Below, one piece after another: positions 34,972-46,690 of a DNA stretch of 64,000 nt. The notes under the pieces are model-generated. The model was not told the origin of the DNA. It saw nothing but the letters and a program-made list of their open reading frames with translations, and made no database searches. Position 1 is the first letter of the stretch. Each line of letters begins with the position of its first letter. The DNA is from Cycas panzhihuaensis. Taxonomy: Eukaryota; Cycadophyta. The DNA lies in the NCBI GenBank assembly GCA_023213395.1, contig CM041465.1, positions 76,825,741-76,889,740 of the forward strand. Direction: 5' to 3'. The position numbers and the translations under genes are program-made.

Positions 34972-37237
34972 TTTAATTTTTCATATTTAAAAGTTAACTC
35001 CAACATATTTAGGCAAAGCTATGTTGGTGTTTGTTACCCAAAACTCATTTTTCTTTGCTACAAAGGTAATGACTTCACTTAACTCCATATTGTATGATTG
35101 AGTTGAACAAGAGAGTATTACCCAATGACTATGTCTCCATAGTTATGACAAGTCAAGTATCTTACATACTTTACTCTATTGTCAATTAATAGATCTCTAG
35201 CCCAAACCATGCCCTTATGTGCCCATATACAATCTCCTTATATCACCAACAAATAAGTCACATTCACTAGTCTTGAATAAGAACTCATAAAAATCTTTTG
35301 ATAAAGTAACATCAAGGGCAATAATCTTTAAGCAAAATAAGTTATAGAGGGCTAAATATCAAATATCAATGCCCTAATAATTGCACCTTAATATCTCAAT
35401 TGCGATTGATATAATAGACGAACGGGCAAGCTTCAAATGCATAATCAAGTGGAGGCGGCAAGCAATCTTTGAAATCGAAGTCTTTGGAGCAAACCAGGGA
35501 ATCAAGGGTGATCATAAGTCACTTTGTATCTATGTTAGTCCTAGTTGGGCGGCTTAAGCACATGCAACCTCCATCATTGAACAATCTTCTTCATGGCTAA
35601 GGGTAAATTTGCCATTTCTACGACTGGGTCATCGCAGGTTCCTCATTCAAGTCAGACGTCTTCATTTACGCGGGTTTCTCAATGTGCTGGGTTGTGTAAC
35701 CTCAACAAAGGGCAAACAAGAGACGACTCCAATAACTGCTCTGTGTCCTGACTTCTTACATCTGCATTCGTCTATAATGAAACAGAGTTTGAGGGTGTAG
35801 GCATAGAACCAATGGGAACGTGCAAGAAGCTCCAGAAGGAGAGGCACAGTCTGCACGTATTTATAGAAAAAAGTGATGAATGGCAGTCCTCCTCTGAGGA
35901 GGCGCTGCCTCGAGATTCACCAACTAATGATGTTGTTAATCGCTCTATATATCTATATCATCCTCATCGTGTTCCTCCTTGGATACTGAACTTCATGTCA
36001 AAAGGCACCAGATGATGAAATACACTACAATTCTTTCATCGAGGGAGGCATAACACCTTATCTTTTGCACACAATCTAAGAGGGATGAAAACTGTGAATG
36101 CGAATCCAATCTCTTCCTTGTCCATCACACCTTGGCACTATGTTCTTTGCTTCCGACAGAAGCTCTAGCTTTGCATGTCATGCTACTTTACACAGCTAAA
36201 GACGATTCCACCTCCCGATCAAATCTCATGAAATTAGAAGACGTCATTCGTTTTTTCTTTACGCACGTGCAACAACATTGTTTTGTCTTCCGCTGTCGAA
36301 CCGATTGATTCTCCGTTAACTGGAAACTGGCTTTGGTTTTTCGTCAAGGGAGTTGCACAGGATCTGAGTTGAACTAGGCCCTCGGGCAAGGTTATGGGCT
36401 CAGATTATCGACGTCTTAGGGTTGACTCGCCAGGCATCAACTTCACACATTCTATGAACTCCTGCAGGGTCACAAGACCCATTGATTAGGGTTTCATCAA
36501 GGCTCAGTCCGCCCCTGAAACATCAAACGTTGGATATGTTGTGGGTGCAACACTTCGATTTTTCCTGAGAGCAATGGGTATCACTCCTGTTCACCATGCA
36601 ATTTGTATTTTACTACAGGCCTTTTTCAACGGCTAAAGTATTTCTAAAGCTGCAAGTACTTTCCACTCTAGTTGCGACTACTTTCATTCCTCTGGTGGCT
36701 TCCTCTATGCCACTATGATTCTTTCCCTTTTGACGCCTCTTCACAACTGGGCACCATAATCTAATGGTTGCTTTTGTAGAGCTAATTCTCTTTTCTGGCT
36801 AAATTCAATAACAATATCCCTTATAGCTGGGGTTTGAATAAAGTGTAGCAAGATCTATTTATGACATTGATTTGAGTGCTCAAATTTCAGCAATAATTTC
36901 CATAACAAATTGTAACACAAACCCTAATTCGTATAGTATCATCACTAAGCTAGCCTTCACCTCAAGAAGATTACCATATACTCCACCTACTTTATTTTTG
37001 GGATAAACCCTAGCATATAGCTTTCTTTACACAAGTTACAGGAACAGTATTACCTATTAAAATTGCTAACACTGGCTTGGTGAAGTTGCAACAAGTATGA
37101 CCTTAGGGTTTCATCCTCTTCAAGTGCAACCACAAACTGACAAACGACTTCATGGAGCCACCTCCACATACATCATGGCGAACCTATACAATGAAGAGCT
37201 TGACAAGCAACCCGTTCTCAAACAAGTAGGAGAACCC
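34972..37237 (-). other. Leader of element E
   Basis: 2.3 kb without recognised coding sequence. 35400-36560 is less AT-rich and has more CpG than its surroundings, with short overlapping frames on both strands (63-67 codons), none identifiable. It may be captured host sequence. Confidence 0.5.
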
Positions 37238-37249
37238 GCTTTGATACCA
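37238..37249 (-). promoter_or_regulatory. Primer-binding site of element E
   Basis: On the minus strand TGGTATCAAAGC, one mismatch to the initiator tRNA-Met site, with no gap to the LTR. Confidence 0.88.
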
Positions 37250-37653
37250 TGTTAGATTTTAACATGGAAGACATTCATCATCAACAATAACCAACAATAT
37301 CAATGAACAAAACAAAGTTTATACTAGCATAACACAAATAAGATAACATTAGAAGATTCATGCATCATAGACTCAACATGAGTCTTAATGATGACTTGAT
37401 TACATACATTACCTCAACCACCTTTATATACAAAATAGGTGGGAAAACACATAAGAGATGTAATACATGTGGGACAATTACCTCTAACCTAGCCAATGAC
37501 ATTAAACCAACTAACTAACTAATGAGCTTTTATCTTCCCACATAATATTATAATAATAAATGACTCTTAGACCCTAATACTTAGGACTATGACTATTGAC
37601 CCTTAGACACACTTTACTTAGACACATACAACATTAAACATTATACTCTAACA
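37250..37653 (-). repeat. 5' LTR of element E
   Basis: 404 bp, TG...CA. By eye it differs from the 3' LTR by scattered substitutions only. Confidence 0.93.
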
Positions 37654-39597
37654 GTTGTGAGGGATAGCCAAAGCTCTGTTAAGGTGTTTTTCTCTCAAGG
37701 TATTTTTCTCCCAGGAAATGGGTATTTTGTTCATAATTACTTTATCACACCAAGGAGCATAGAAGGGCTACTAGAGGCTATTATACCTTCTACCTGGCCT
37801 TAGGCTTTAAGAGACAACAAAGGAAGATTGCTTGCTTTCTGATAGGCTTGACTAGCTCAATGGCTATGAATGGCCTTGAATTAAGACCAATGAGATTTTT
37901 CATATTCCTTGGCATCCCTTTTGGTTTTGGAGCTTCCTTGGTGGAGATGTGAAAATATGTAACATATAAAACTAAAAAGAAACTCACAACTTGATCTTCT
38001 AAGCTCCTTTCATTAGCTACGAAGTATTAAATTTTCTCCAAAGCGATGACCATTGTCCATGTGTATTACTTATCCTACTAGGTGCCATCTAATGTAGCAT
38101 ATGACATGTTGATCAAACTCTTGGGACCCTTTCTCTAGTCTCTAGGAGAAGGTAAGAAAGGCTTCAATTGAGTTAGCAGGCAACTCTGTTGTAGAGCCAA
38201 GGATGAAGAGGGCTTGGGTACTAATGATATTAAGCTACAAAATTGAGCCTTATGTGTTGAGTAGCTAGTCATGGCTAGGAATGGTGACGAGCCCTAGCTA
38301 ATTTAGATTTGGCACAACGTAAGCCAAGCTAGGACAAGTGAGCATAGTAGGTTTTCCTTGATGTTGCATACAACATTGATAGCTCTTACACTCATGAAAA
38401 TTACTGGTGCCCCAATACTGAAGTCAATCTAGAATACCAAGGAGGACCACAAAATTTGGTTGGCCTGGAAAGGGGACAAGATAGGGGAAAGTCTTTTCTT
38501 TGTTCATCATCCAATGTGGTGGTCCCCTCTGAATCTTAAGGATGGAGAATGCCTTGGATAACACAAATGATTCTAGGGATGTAAATTGAATAAGAAAGGG
38601 TTAGTCACCATAGGCCAACTATTCGATGAAGGTAGAGACCAATGGAAGGTTTGACCAACTATAAAACAAGAAGTTTAGACTTAAGGCCTCTAACAAGTTC
38701 AACATTGAAGAGATATAGAATTATTGCTCATTCTCTCAAATTCTCAATTTAGCTACTTATGGCAACAAGAAGTGGTGGAAAAAACAAGCATGGCATATGT
38801 CCAAATAATTTAGTAACTTTATTACTTTTTGTGTGTATTGATTGACGATGTACATCGACAGGATTTGTGACAAAATGCATAAGATTTGGGGCATTGTCAA
38901 TGGTGAGAAGACATGGATGAGAAGATTTTAGAGGCTATGGAGTGTCCCACTAGAGCTCAATAGCCATTGGTGCATAATAGGATGATGATTAAGTCCAAGT
39001 TGTCAAAGCTTGACTAAGTGGACACGATTTGTGTCCTATGTGGATAGATTGAAACCTTTTTGCACCCCTTTTGGTGGTGTCCCCTTGGCAAATCTACTTG
39101 GAAGTGGGTTCAAGTATTTGTGAAGCCAACAATATTTTATACTATTGGATGGAATGTTACCACCTTGGGTGATAACAAAGCATTCTTCTAAACCTTCACC
39201 TTAGCATGGGATGTAAATCTTGCATTACATATGGAAACATATAAATTTTGTTTTGTTTAATGGAAAAGCACCTGCTTTACTATTTTCCTTTGATATGACT
39301 TCAATAGCATTCACATCATGTTCATTGCATGTCAATGCCCAAGTCTAGAAAGTCTAGTTTGAGCTTTTCCATCCTATTTAGCTCATTGACCATCGAGGCT
39401 CGGTCCTTCACACCATGAGTTGAGTGCTACTTGGGGAGGGCAACTCCTAGTAGCCTTGGGGCCATGGCAAGCATAAGAACGAGTCTCTGGAATGCAACCT
39501 CTCGCAAAACAAAAGATGGTAGACCAATAACTAGGGCTCCCTATAGCACCAAGAACAATCTTGCTCTAGAATGTAGCTAAGTTGAGGGTCTCTCAAA
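37654..39597 (+). pseudogene. LINE ORF2: reverse transcriptase end and zinc-knuckle region
   Basis: The LINE resumes after element E. DSQSSVKVFF corresponds to the N-G-S-x-S-S block, and TPRSIEGLLEA follows. Stops are frequent. At about 39020-39110 the frame ICVLCG-stop-IETF, FWWCPLGK, TWKWV is the zf-RVT motif at the C-terminus of plant LINE ORF2, with its Cys residues visible. The catalytic FADD box was not found. It runs to the insertion of element F. Confidence 0.7.
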
Positions 39598-39602
39598 GAG
39601 GG

Positions 39603-39668
39603 TGTTACAGTGGTTGTGTGTTAACCACATAGTTATTAATGTAAATCTGGTTTAACATTGTTGATGCT
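39603..39668 (+). repeat. 5' LTR of copia F, recognisable start only
   Basis: TGTTACAGTGGTTGTG..., then TTAACCACATAGTTATTAATG, aligns with the start of the 3' LTR. Similarity is lost after about 65 bp. Confidence 0.6.
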
Positions 39669-39981
39669 TTGTGTGGCTCATAAATAACCAAAAACTTGTG
39701 TTTGGTGCCTTTGCCTAGTCGTGGGATTAGTTTTGGAGTCATTGCAGCCATGTATGATTGAAATATTGGTGTGGGAGTTGTGACTGGTAAGATTGAAGTT
39801 GTCGTCGTTTTGGATTGAGCCACTATTCTATTTTTTGTGCCACAACTTGGATTAAGGCCGGTTACGTAAATATGAAAGCTTACAAACCTCAATATTTCAT
39901 ATATATCACTTAATTATTATTTTTTGTCATGTGAAGATATAATAAAGCACACAGGTCTAATCCAAGGTTATCCCTTTCCTG

Positions 39982-40121
39982 AGTGTAGCGAAGGCAATAG
40001 GATCCCACACTATTAGTTTTACTCTGCATAGCGAAGGGAAGTAGATCTTCATTGTCCCTAAGCATAGCAAAGGGAAGGAGATCCCACACTATTAGATTTA
40101 CTCCACATAGCAAAGGGAAGG
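39982..40121 (+). repeat. Minisatellite in the leader of copia F
   Basis: Alternating blocks CATAGCGAAGGGAAG and ATCCCACACTATTAG, about four copies of the first and two of the second. Confidence 0.75.
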
Positions 40122-40629
40122 GATTGGTCAATCTTACTAGCATAATGATGGCATGTTTTCTTATCTATCAACTATATATCCACCTTATCTTCACCCTTTT
40201 ATGCATATTCCTTTTTTATTCTTTTTTTAATTTGGAATAAATTTAAAAGAAAAACCATTGCATTAGTGACACATCGTAAATTAGACTCAAGATTCACCAT
40301 TTCGAGTGAAAAAACAATAAGTTTTCTTGTGTGAAGAATTTAGACTTACCATTTTCGAAGCCCATACTATTGTTTGTATGTCATTTCTTGCCATTTGAAA
40401 CAATTTTGGAGGGTTTGTTGGAGTGTTTTAGCAACCTGTTGTGTAGGGTGTAAAAACATTGAGCCTTGCGCTTGTGCAAGTTTAGTGATGTTTGAAATAC
40501 TCTTAAAACCATTAAAATATTGCATTTTTTGGCAAATTGTTGGTGAACAAAGGTTGAACAGGGTGTAGGGTGTTTTCCAATTGACTAAATGTTAAGAAGT
40601 TTTGGTCTAAAATACTCATGTGTAAGCTT

Positions 40630-41411
40630 GTTTCTCGTGACAAAGAAGATAACGCCTGGAGTTATCTTCAATGGAAACAACTTTAGTGAGTGGAAGGCTA
40701 ACATGGAGTTGGTGTTAATGGTGAATGAACTGTGAGTGATTACCAAAGATGAGTTGCTTTCCATTTCATTAGATGAGAAGGAAAGAATGCGTCTAGAAGA
40801 AAACACTTTATGGCTATGGGATTATTGAAATTGTCTCTAGCACTAGACCAAAGGGCCCTAGTCCGCAACTTGGAGAAACCAAACAAAATTTGAACAAAAT
40901 TGTGTGAAATGTTTAAAAAAAAGAAGACAAATCATCATGTTGCTTTCATGTTGGAGCTTCTTAATGCTACAGTGGAAAACAAAAGCAACATAGGCACCTA
41001 CTTAAACAAGACAATGGATTTGAGGAACAAACTAGAGGAGATTATAACTAGCTCAATCGATGATGCATTGTTGTTTGCATTAGTCATGTCAAAACTACCC
41101 ACAGCATTTGGAACCTTTTAGACCATCTATGCAAGTGATGAAGTAATGGAGGGTGAATCATTTGAGAAATTGAAGAGTCTCATTCTAGCCAAGGATGCCA
41201 AGCTAAAGCATTGTGGTTTGCTCAGCAATTTGAATCCAACCAAGCCTTAGTCACGAAGATGCAAGGGAAGGATGGTGTTCAGGAAGGAAAGTTTGCACAA
41301 AAAATAGGAAAATCATATCGAGAGAAGAAAAAGTTTGTCAGTAAACGTAATTACTACAAGAAGGATGACCACAAAGAGAAGAATTGTTGGTTCAAAAGGC
41401 AGGACAAATGA
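40630..41411 (+). pseudogene. Copia F gag
   Basis: The N-terminus ITPGVIFNGNNFSEWKANMEL is the copia gag opening; no ATG is in frame just upstream. An open frame at 40900-41121 carries AFMLELLNATVENKS and TSSIDDALLFALVMSKLP, closely matching element A. A second frame (41211-41411) holds a basic region and the zinc knuckle, YYKKDDHKEKNC, in which the first Cys is Arg and the second is Tyr. Stops near 40733, 40828 and 41119 break it. Confidence 0.8.
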
Positions 41412-42780
41412 AAAGCAAACCAGGATGATAAGGTAAAGGGTGTTGCAGCTTATTGCACAGAAGTGTCATCTTTGTCAACCAAATCAACTCCAAGAGACTA
41501 TTAGGTTTTGGACTTAGAAGTGTAGAAACATATCTTTTTAAAAGCTGAACTTCAATGCATAGATTGTTGATCCTAGTGAAGTTGAAATCATTTTGGGAGA
41601 TGTAAGTATGGTGTTTGTTGAAAGTGTTCGCATCATAGGAAGCAAATTCAAGGGTGTGTACTACGCACCTAAGCAGGAGGCGAAGTCAATAGTGTGTACA
41701 ATGCACCTAAGATGAAAATGACTCTACTGTAGCCTAGAAGATATGCAAACAAGGTATGCAGGTTGAGCTTTATAAAGACAAATGTTTAATTAAGAATTCG
41801 AAATAGAATTTCTTTGTCATCACTACTAGAAAAGTGAAGGATAATTTTTGGGTGTTTGAAGAGTTTTGAGTTCAAAATCAATCCTATGCTTTTGTTGTCG
41901 ATGTAGATGGTTTGAGTAAACTATGGCATGAACGACTTGGTCACTTTATTATAAAAGCATTGCACTTACGAATCGTTTGAAAATGGAAGGATTGCGCCGT
42001 GTTTCTTGTTCAAAGAGTATTTATGAAGAATGCATGTACGAGAAGCATCATTGCTATCCTTTTGCTTAGGATTGTGCTTGGAGAGCTAAGGAGAAACTAG
42101 AGCTCATACACATTGATTTGATGGGTCCACTCTCAAATCCTTCCATATCTAGAGCTCAGTATACTTTGGTATTTGTAGATGACTATACCAAGAAGGCCAA
42201 GGTATATTTCTTGAAGAGTAAGTCTAGTGTTCGATTACTTCTGAGAATGGAAGGTATGTGTCGAGAATGAATGTGATAAGAAAATTAAGATTTTGAAGAG
42301 TGATAATGGCAAGGAGTACAATAATCGTGCCTTTAATCAATTCTGCTTAGATCATAGCATTAAACGGGAACTAACTATGCCATACACCCCACAACAAAAT
42401 GGTGTTGTTGAGAGGAAAAATTGTACCATGATGGAAAAGGCAAGGTGTATGGTGTACGCAAAGAACTTATCGCCTATGTTTTGGGCAAAAGCTATTGGAA
42501 CTGTCGTTCATATCCTGAATAGGGTACTAACAAAAGCAGTTGGTGGCATGACCCCCAAAGAAAAATGGACCAATTGTAAACTTGCCATTGACCATTTGAA
42601 GACCTTTGGGTGCATTGTATATGCACATATCCTAGACGAAAATTGCAAAAAAGTTGGATCACAAGAGTTAGTAGAAGTATATATTTGCGGGGTATTCAGA
42701 TTAGAACAAAGCTTATAGACTATGGGATTTGTAGAGAAGAAACCTTGTGATTAGTCAGGATGCAAGATTTGATGAATCTA
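41412..42780 (+). pseudogene. Copia F protease and integrase
   Basis: The protease region (41440-41760) is very degenerate. The pre-integrase is visible as LWHERLGHF near 41920. The integrase core shows the first Asp near 42115 (IHIDLMGPL), VDDYTKK, then the open frame 42293-42718 with KSDNGKEYNN (second Asp) and PQQNGVVERKN (catalytic Glu), followed by the C-terminal HLKTFGCIVYAH. All three catalytic residues remain, but stops and frameshifts separate them. Confidence 0.83.
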
Positions 42781-43074
42781 TGACGTATCATGCTAAAAAG
42801 ACATTGTCTAAAGAGACCTTTTACCCTCCAATACTTCCATTTTTTGTTGGTGCTTCATCATTTGTAGAGGATGAGGAATTAAGCACTGTGATTTAGAGGG
42901 AAGGACCAAGTGGAAAAAATAATGAGGAGTCATGAGTGGAGGCATTAACAACACCGAGTGTTTCGATGTTGTTGTAGGCCAAGAAGACCATTGAAGATTC
43001 TAGTGTGATGCTACAAAATCTTACAGATGAACCAAGAATGAGGAGCTAACAAGCCAATCAAACTCTGGCGATTA

Positions 43075-44090
43075 ACACCATGAACTCCCAAGACCCTGGT
43101 TTGTCTGATGAAACGAATGATGATTATCGTTGGAGGGATGCTATAAAGGAGGAATTTGGTTCCCTAATCAAAAATGCCACATGGGAGTTGGTTCCATTTC
43201 CTCCTAAGAAAAACCTTGTTCGTTGCAAATGGGTCTATAAGACCAAGTTCGATTCCGATGGAGAGGAGGACAAGTAAAAGGCAAGACAATTTGTCCAAGG
43301 GCTTAAGCAGAAAGAAGGGATTGATTATAAAGAGACATTTGCACAAGTCTCTAAGATGACAACAATCCATTTAATCCTTTCACTGGGAGCAAAATATGGT
43401 TGGGGTTACACTAAATGGATGTGAAATCAACATTCCTTAATGGAGAGTTGAAAGAGATCTTACTATTTGGGCTCTCCTATGAAGAATGGTCTTTTTGCTA
43501 CAATTGATAATAAATTGTTCTTTTGGACAATGTATATGTAGAAAGCCTTTTCCTTTGTCCTTCCCTATAGTATAACAACTCCTAATTGATCTATTCTATA
43601 GCATAGATAGCCACACATAATGACATATCATGACCTTTTTAATTAGGATTTCACACTACAGTGTGATCTTGCTCTTTTTAGCTTGATATCGTTAAAGCAT
43701 TCTTGAATTCCAAAGTAGCCCTTTGGTTTCATTAAAGAAGGATAGGAGCATCTTGTGTGCCATTTGAAAAAATCTTGTTATGGCCTGAAGCAAGCACCAC
43801 GTGCTTGGTACACCAAGATTGATGCTAAATTAAAAGAAAAAGGATTTGTTACTATAAATCTGGAGCCAAGTCTATATATTTGAAGGAGAGGAACTTCAAT
43901 AGTAGTTATTGTGTTGTATGTTGATTATCTATTCATTGCTAGCAACTATAATAAAACTATTGTGATAATAAAATCCAATTTGGGAGCGACTTTCAATATA
44001 ACAATCTCGGGGCTCTATACTACTTCTTGAGCATTGAGTTAAGGTAGATGGAAGACCAAATTCTAGTGTCACGAAGAACCTACTTGAGAA
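43075..44090 (+). pseudogene. Copia F reverse transcriptase, interrupted
   Basis: N-terminal block WRDAIKEEFGSLIKNATWELV and KCKWVYKTKFDSDG-like sequence in the frame 43080-43277, then QKEGIDYKETFAQVSKM. DVKSTFLNGELKEI ends abruptly at 43456, where a foreign segment of about 260 bp enters. The domain resumes with GFIKEG, KKSCYGLKQAPRAWY and LYVDYLFIA. The palm box reads YVDY in place of YVDD, so the second catalytic Asp is Tyr. Confidence 0.82.
43457..43715 (+). other. Foreign insertion in copia F reverse transcriptase
   Basis: It splits the RT between FLNGELKEI and GFIKEG. Its last part (43655-43715) includes CTTTTTAGCTTGATATCGTT and AGCATTCTTGAATTCC, about 75-80% like the segment at 22621-22680 (minus strand) in copia D gag. 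The end also reads DIVKAFLNSK, resembling an RT block, so a partial internal duplication is an alternative. Confidence 0.55.
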
Positions 44091-44359
44091 ATTCAAGATG
44101 GAGGACTACAAACCTATTAGAACACCATATGTGAAAGGCATAAAGCTGTTGAAAGATACGAAGAAACCTGCAATAGATGGAACGTTATATAGACAACTTA
44201 GTAGGAAGCCTCATCTACTCAACTCATACCAGGCTAGATATTGTGTACGTTGTTGGGTTGGTTTTTTGTGCTACATGTAAAATCCCCAAGAAGCACAATG
44301 GGTTGCTTCGAAGAGGATTCTAAGATATGTGAAGGGGACTTTATATGTTGGATTGGAGT

Positions 44360-44850
44360 ACCTTTAGCATGAAGAGACACGACTAGTTGGATATACTGAT
44401 GTTAATTGGGTTAAAGACGTTGATGACCATAAAGTCCACTGTTGCATACATCTTTAGTATTGACAATAGACCTATTTCATGGCAATCCAAGAGACAACAA
44501 ATAGTTGCCTTAGCATCCACTAAGGCAAAGCATCAAGGTCTTTCTACTGGTTTAAGAGAAGTTGTCTAGTTGCAAGGACTACTTGATGTTCTAGCAATAT
44601 ATAGTGGGACACGAGTTATATTAATTGATAATTAAAATACCATCCATTTGTCAAAGAATTTAGAGTTTCATACCTATACAAAGCATATTGAGATCCAACA
44701 CCATTATATTCATGCGCAGATTCAAATAGGAAAGTTATAGATTAAGTACTAATCAAGCAAAGATCAACTTGTGAATGTATTCACAAAGGCACTTAGATTA
44801 ATTCTCAAAGCTTCGAGCCAAGTTGGGATTCGATGAAGTTATCCTTGAGG
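44360..44850 (+). pseudogene. Copia F RNase H
   Basis: YTDVNW (first Asp), then SIDNRPISWQSKRQQIVALASTKAKHQG. The motif STEAEY is STKAKH, so both Glu are Lys, each a G-to-A change. The tail KHIEIQHHYIH and VNVFTKAL matches the copia end. Confidence 0.82.
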
Positions 44851-44923
44851 GGGGATGTATAAAGATAATTCCTACCTTTGCCTGGAGACTTCTAATTGAA
44901 CACTAATTCCCCACATTTCCATT

Positions 44924-44933
44924 AAGGGAGGGA
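44924..44933 (+). promoter_or_regulatory. Polypurine tract of copia F
   Basis: AAGGGAGGGA directly before the TG of the 3' LTR. Confidence 0.75.
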
Positions 44934-45265
44934 TGTTAGAGTGGCTAAGCGTTAACTACATAGTTAATGTACATGTGGTTTAATTAATGAATTGATTAGT
45001 TGAATGGTCACAATTAACGAAGAGGTGTACCTCTTTAAATGGATGCACCATATGGGTTTGAATAAATACCAAGCCTTAGGTTGGATGTAATATCTCATTA
45101 TAGTGTAATTAATGTAACAACTAATTTGATGTGGTGGATTTTTTCTTGAAAGGGTTTCCTACGTAAAGCCTGTGTACTATGTACATGTGCCTTTTGATGT
45201 TTGCTTGCTATATATGATCAAGATCCTGTAGTTTAGAATACATGCATGTTTCATGTTTCTTCACA
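44934..45265 (+). repeat. 3' LTR of copia F
   Basis: Opens TGTTAGAGTGGC and ends CTTCACA; the right edge is set by the GAGGA duplication. Confidence 0.65.
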
Positions 45266-45270
45266 GAGGA

Positions 45271-45635
45271 TGATGGTAAAATAGTCCAGACTCTTACGCC
45301 TATGAACATTGAGCCCCCCCAATGAAAAGGGTGAAAAGTAACAAAGGATCCTCCTAATAATAGGGATGTTGGATAGAGTTGCCCTAGCATTGCTGAACTA
45401 GTTGGAGCGAAGGTGGCTAAGCTTGATATCTCTTGGGATCTTTTGTACTTTGAAAGTAAGGCTATTTTGCTTTTTTTTGAATTTTTGTAAGGTGGTCTAG
45501 CCCAATGGCTATGCTTTCTTGCATCATCTAGAGGGATGGAGAGGATGGCAATCTCTCCCCTCATTTTTTTGTTATATAGTATGCAACATTTCCAATTAAT
45601 TGAATCATCCTGTTCAACAAAAACAAAAATTCCTT
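45271..45635 (+). pseudogene. LINE 3' end
   Basis: After copia F, sequence typical of a plant LINE tail continues and ends in CAACAAAAACAAAAAT at about 45632, an A-rich end as expected for target-primed insertion. No ORF2 motif survives here. The LINE thus spans about 14.8 kb including its insertions. Confidence 0.5.
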
Positions 45636-45958
45636 CTTGTTTACTATATGTTCTTCATCCAAGAGTTTAGTCTACTATGTTACTTTGTCATCAAGGCTCA
45701 AGACTTGCTCTTTGAGCCCTTCGGACTTGAGATACAAATTTAAATTTTGCTTTTTAAGTTTTTGCATTTGCTAAAGATATTGCTTTTATGGAATGCTCTA
45801 CTATGTCTAGATTCCTTATAAAATGTTTGGCTACAACAAAATTCCATGTGGAATGCTCAATTAAGCTTCAAATTTTCTACAAAGTGCTTAGTCAAGTTAC
45901 ACTCTCTATGGAATGCTTTATTTCGATCAAATTCCTTGTGGAGTGCTCAAGAACACTT

Positions 45959-46269
45959 TGAAGGAAGGGTGGATCTAGGGAATAAATCACTCACATGCAC
46001 ACAATGACAATGGAGAATGAAAAAGAGATGAAACAAGATATGAGAGCAAGCTTGGAGGTGAGAATGAATAATGACTTCCTCCTTGAGATTTCACCTTTTA
46101 TTAATGAGGGTGAGCACTAGGGTTAGGATTGTCCTGCCTAATGTCATGAACCCGAAATTATATCTAAATGCACATAAAGTACATTTCATTAAGAGACTAA
46201 TGTTAATAATATATCCTAAGGTCACATAATTAATCTACACAAATGACCTTGATACATTAACCTCTTTCA
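45959..46269 (-). repeat. 3' LTR of copia G
   Basis: 311 bp. It contains about 48 bp (near 46094-46141) that the other LTR lacks; the remainder is closely similar. Confidence 0.9.
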
Positions 46270-46284
46270 ATCTCCCCCCTAATG
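46270..46284 (-). promoter_or_regulatory. Polypurine tract of copia G
   Basis: On the minus strand TTAGGGGGGAGAT lies next to the LTR start TGAAAGAGG. Confidence 0.75.
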
Positions 46285-46365
46285 GTGGAAGGTCATTTTG
46301 AGAAAATCTATTCTATGAGGTCTTTATTTGAGCCTCATTATTACATTGAAATTCTAAATGACACT

Positions 46366-46690
46366 TTTGTGGAAAAACCCTCATGGGGAATAAAAACCCA
46401 CAAACTTTCTAAGATCTATAGCCCCTTTTATAAATTAAAATGGATAAGGTGGCTCTTTGATGTAGCCTGATAGCCAAGCAACTTAAATGTACAACTTAAT
46501 TTGCTGAGTCTCCATATACCGTTTGGTCATCCCCTATGCCCTTTTGGGATTTCACAGGTTCTGATTTTCCAAAACTTGTACAACCCTTATCCTTCTGTGC
46601 CCACATGGGGTTTTCACAAACAAGATAGAGCAGAGACTTACTCTTATTCTTCCGCGCCCATAAGGGGTTTTCACGAAGAGAATAGAGTAT
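46366..46690 (-). promoter_or_regulatory. 3' untranslated hairpin array of copia G
   Basis: Read on the minus strand, three GTGAAAnCCC repeats each form CCC-N4-GGG (loops TTAT, ATGT, AAAA), followed by a GTGGG...CCAC stem near 46369-46401. The same layout, with different loop sequences, occurs in element H at 58765-59045. Confidence 0.65.

Larger units (their letters stand above)
33189..37653 (-). mobile_element. Non-autonomous LTR retrotransposon E
   Basis: Two 404 bp LTRs that are nearly identical by eye, a primer-binding site directly inside the right LTR, a purine tract inside the left, and flanking 5-mers ATTGT (33184-33188) and GTTGT (37654-37658). It is inserted in a LINE. The 3.66 kb interior shows no protease, integrase, reverse transcriptase or RNase H, so it would depend on another element. 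It carries a short gag-like frame, a separate reading frame of about 250 codons and a 1.8-2.2 kb leader of mixed composition. Confidence 0.88.
39603..45265 (+). mobile_element. Copia LTR retrotransposon F
   Basis: Plus-strand gag-pol in full copia order, a purine tract, and a 3' LTR of about 332 bp. The left end begins with the same 60 or so bases as the 3' LTR, and flanking 5-mers GAGGG (39598-39602) and GAGGA (45266-45270) fit a target duplication with one change. The rest of the 5' LTR does not align and no good primer-binding site was found, so the left part has been replaced or heavily mutated. Inserted in the LINE 3' region. Confidence 0.7.

Noticed and set aside
45208-45564. 118-codon minus-strand frame
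   Set aside because: It spans the copia F LTR, the target duplication and the LINE tail, so it cannot be an old gene; no domain recognised.
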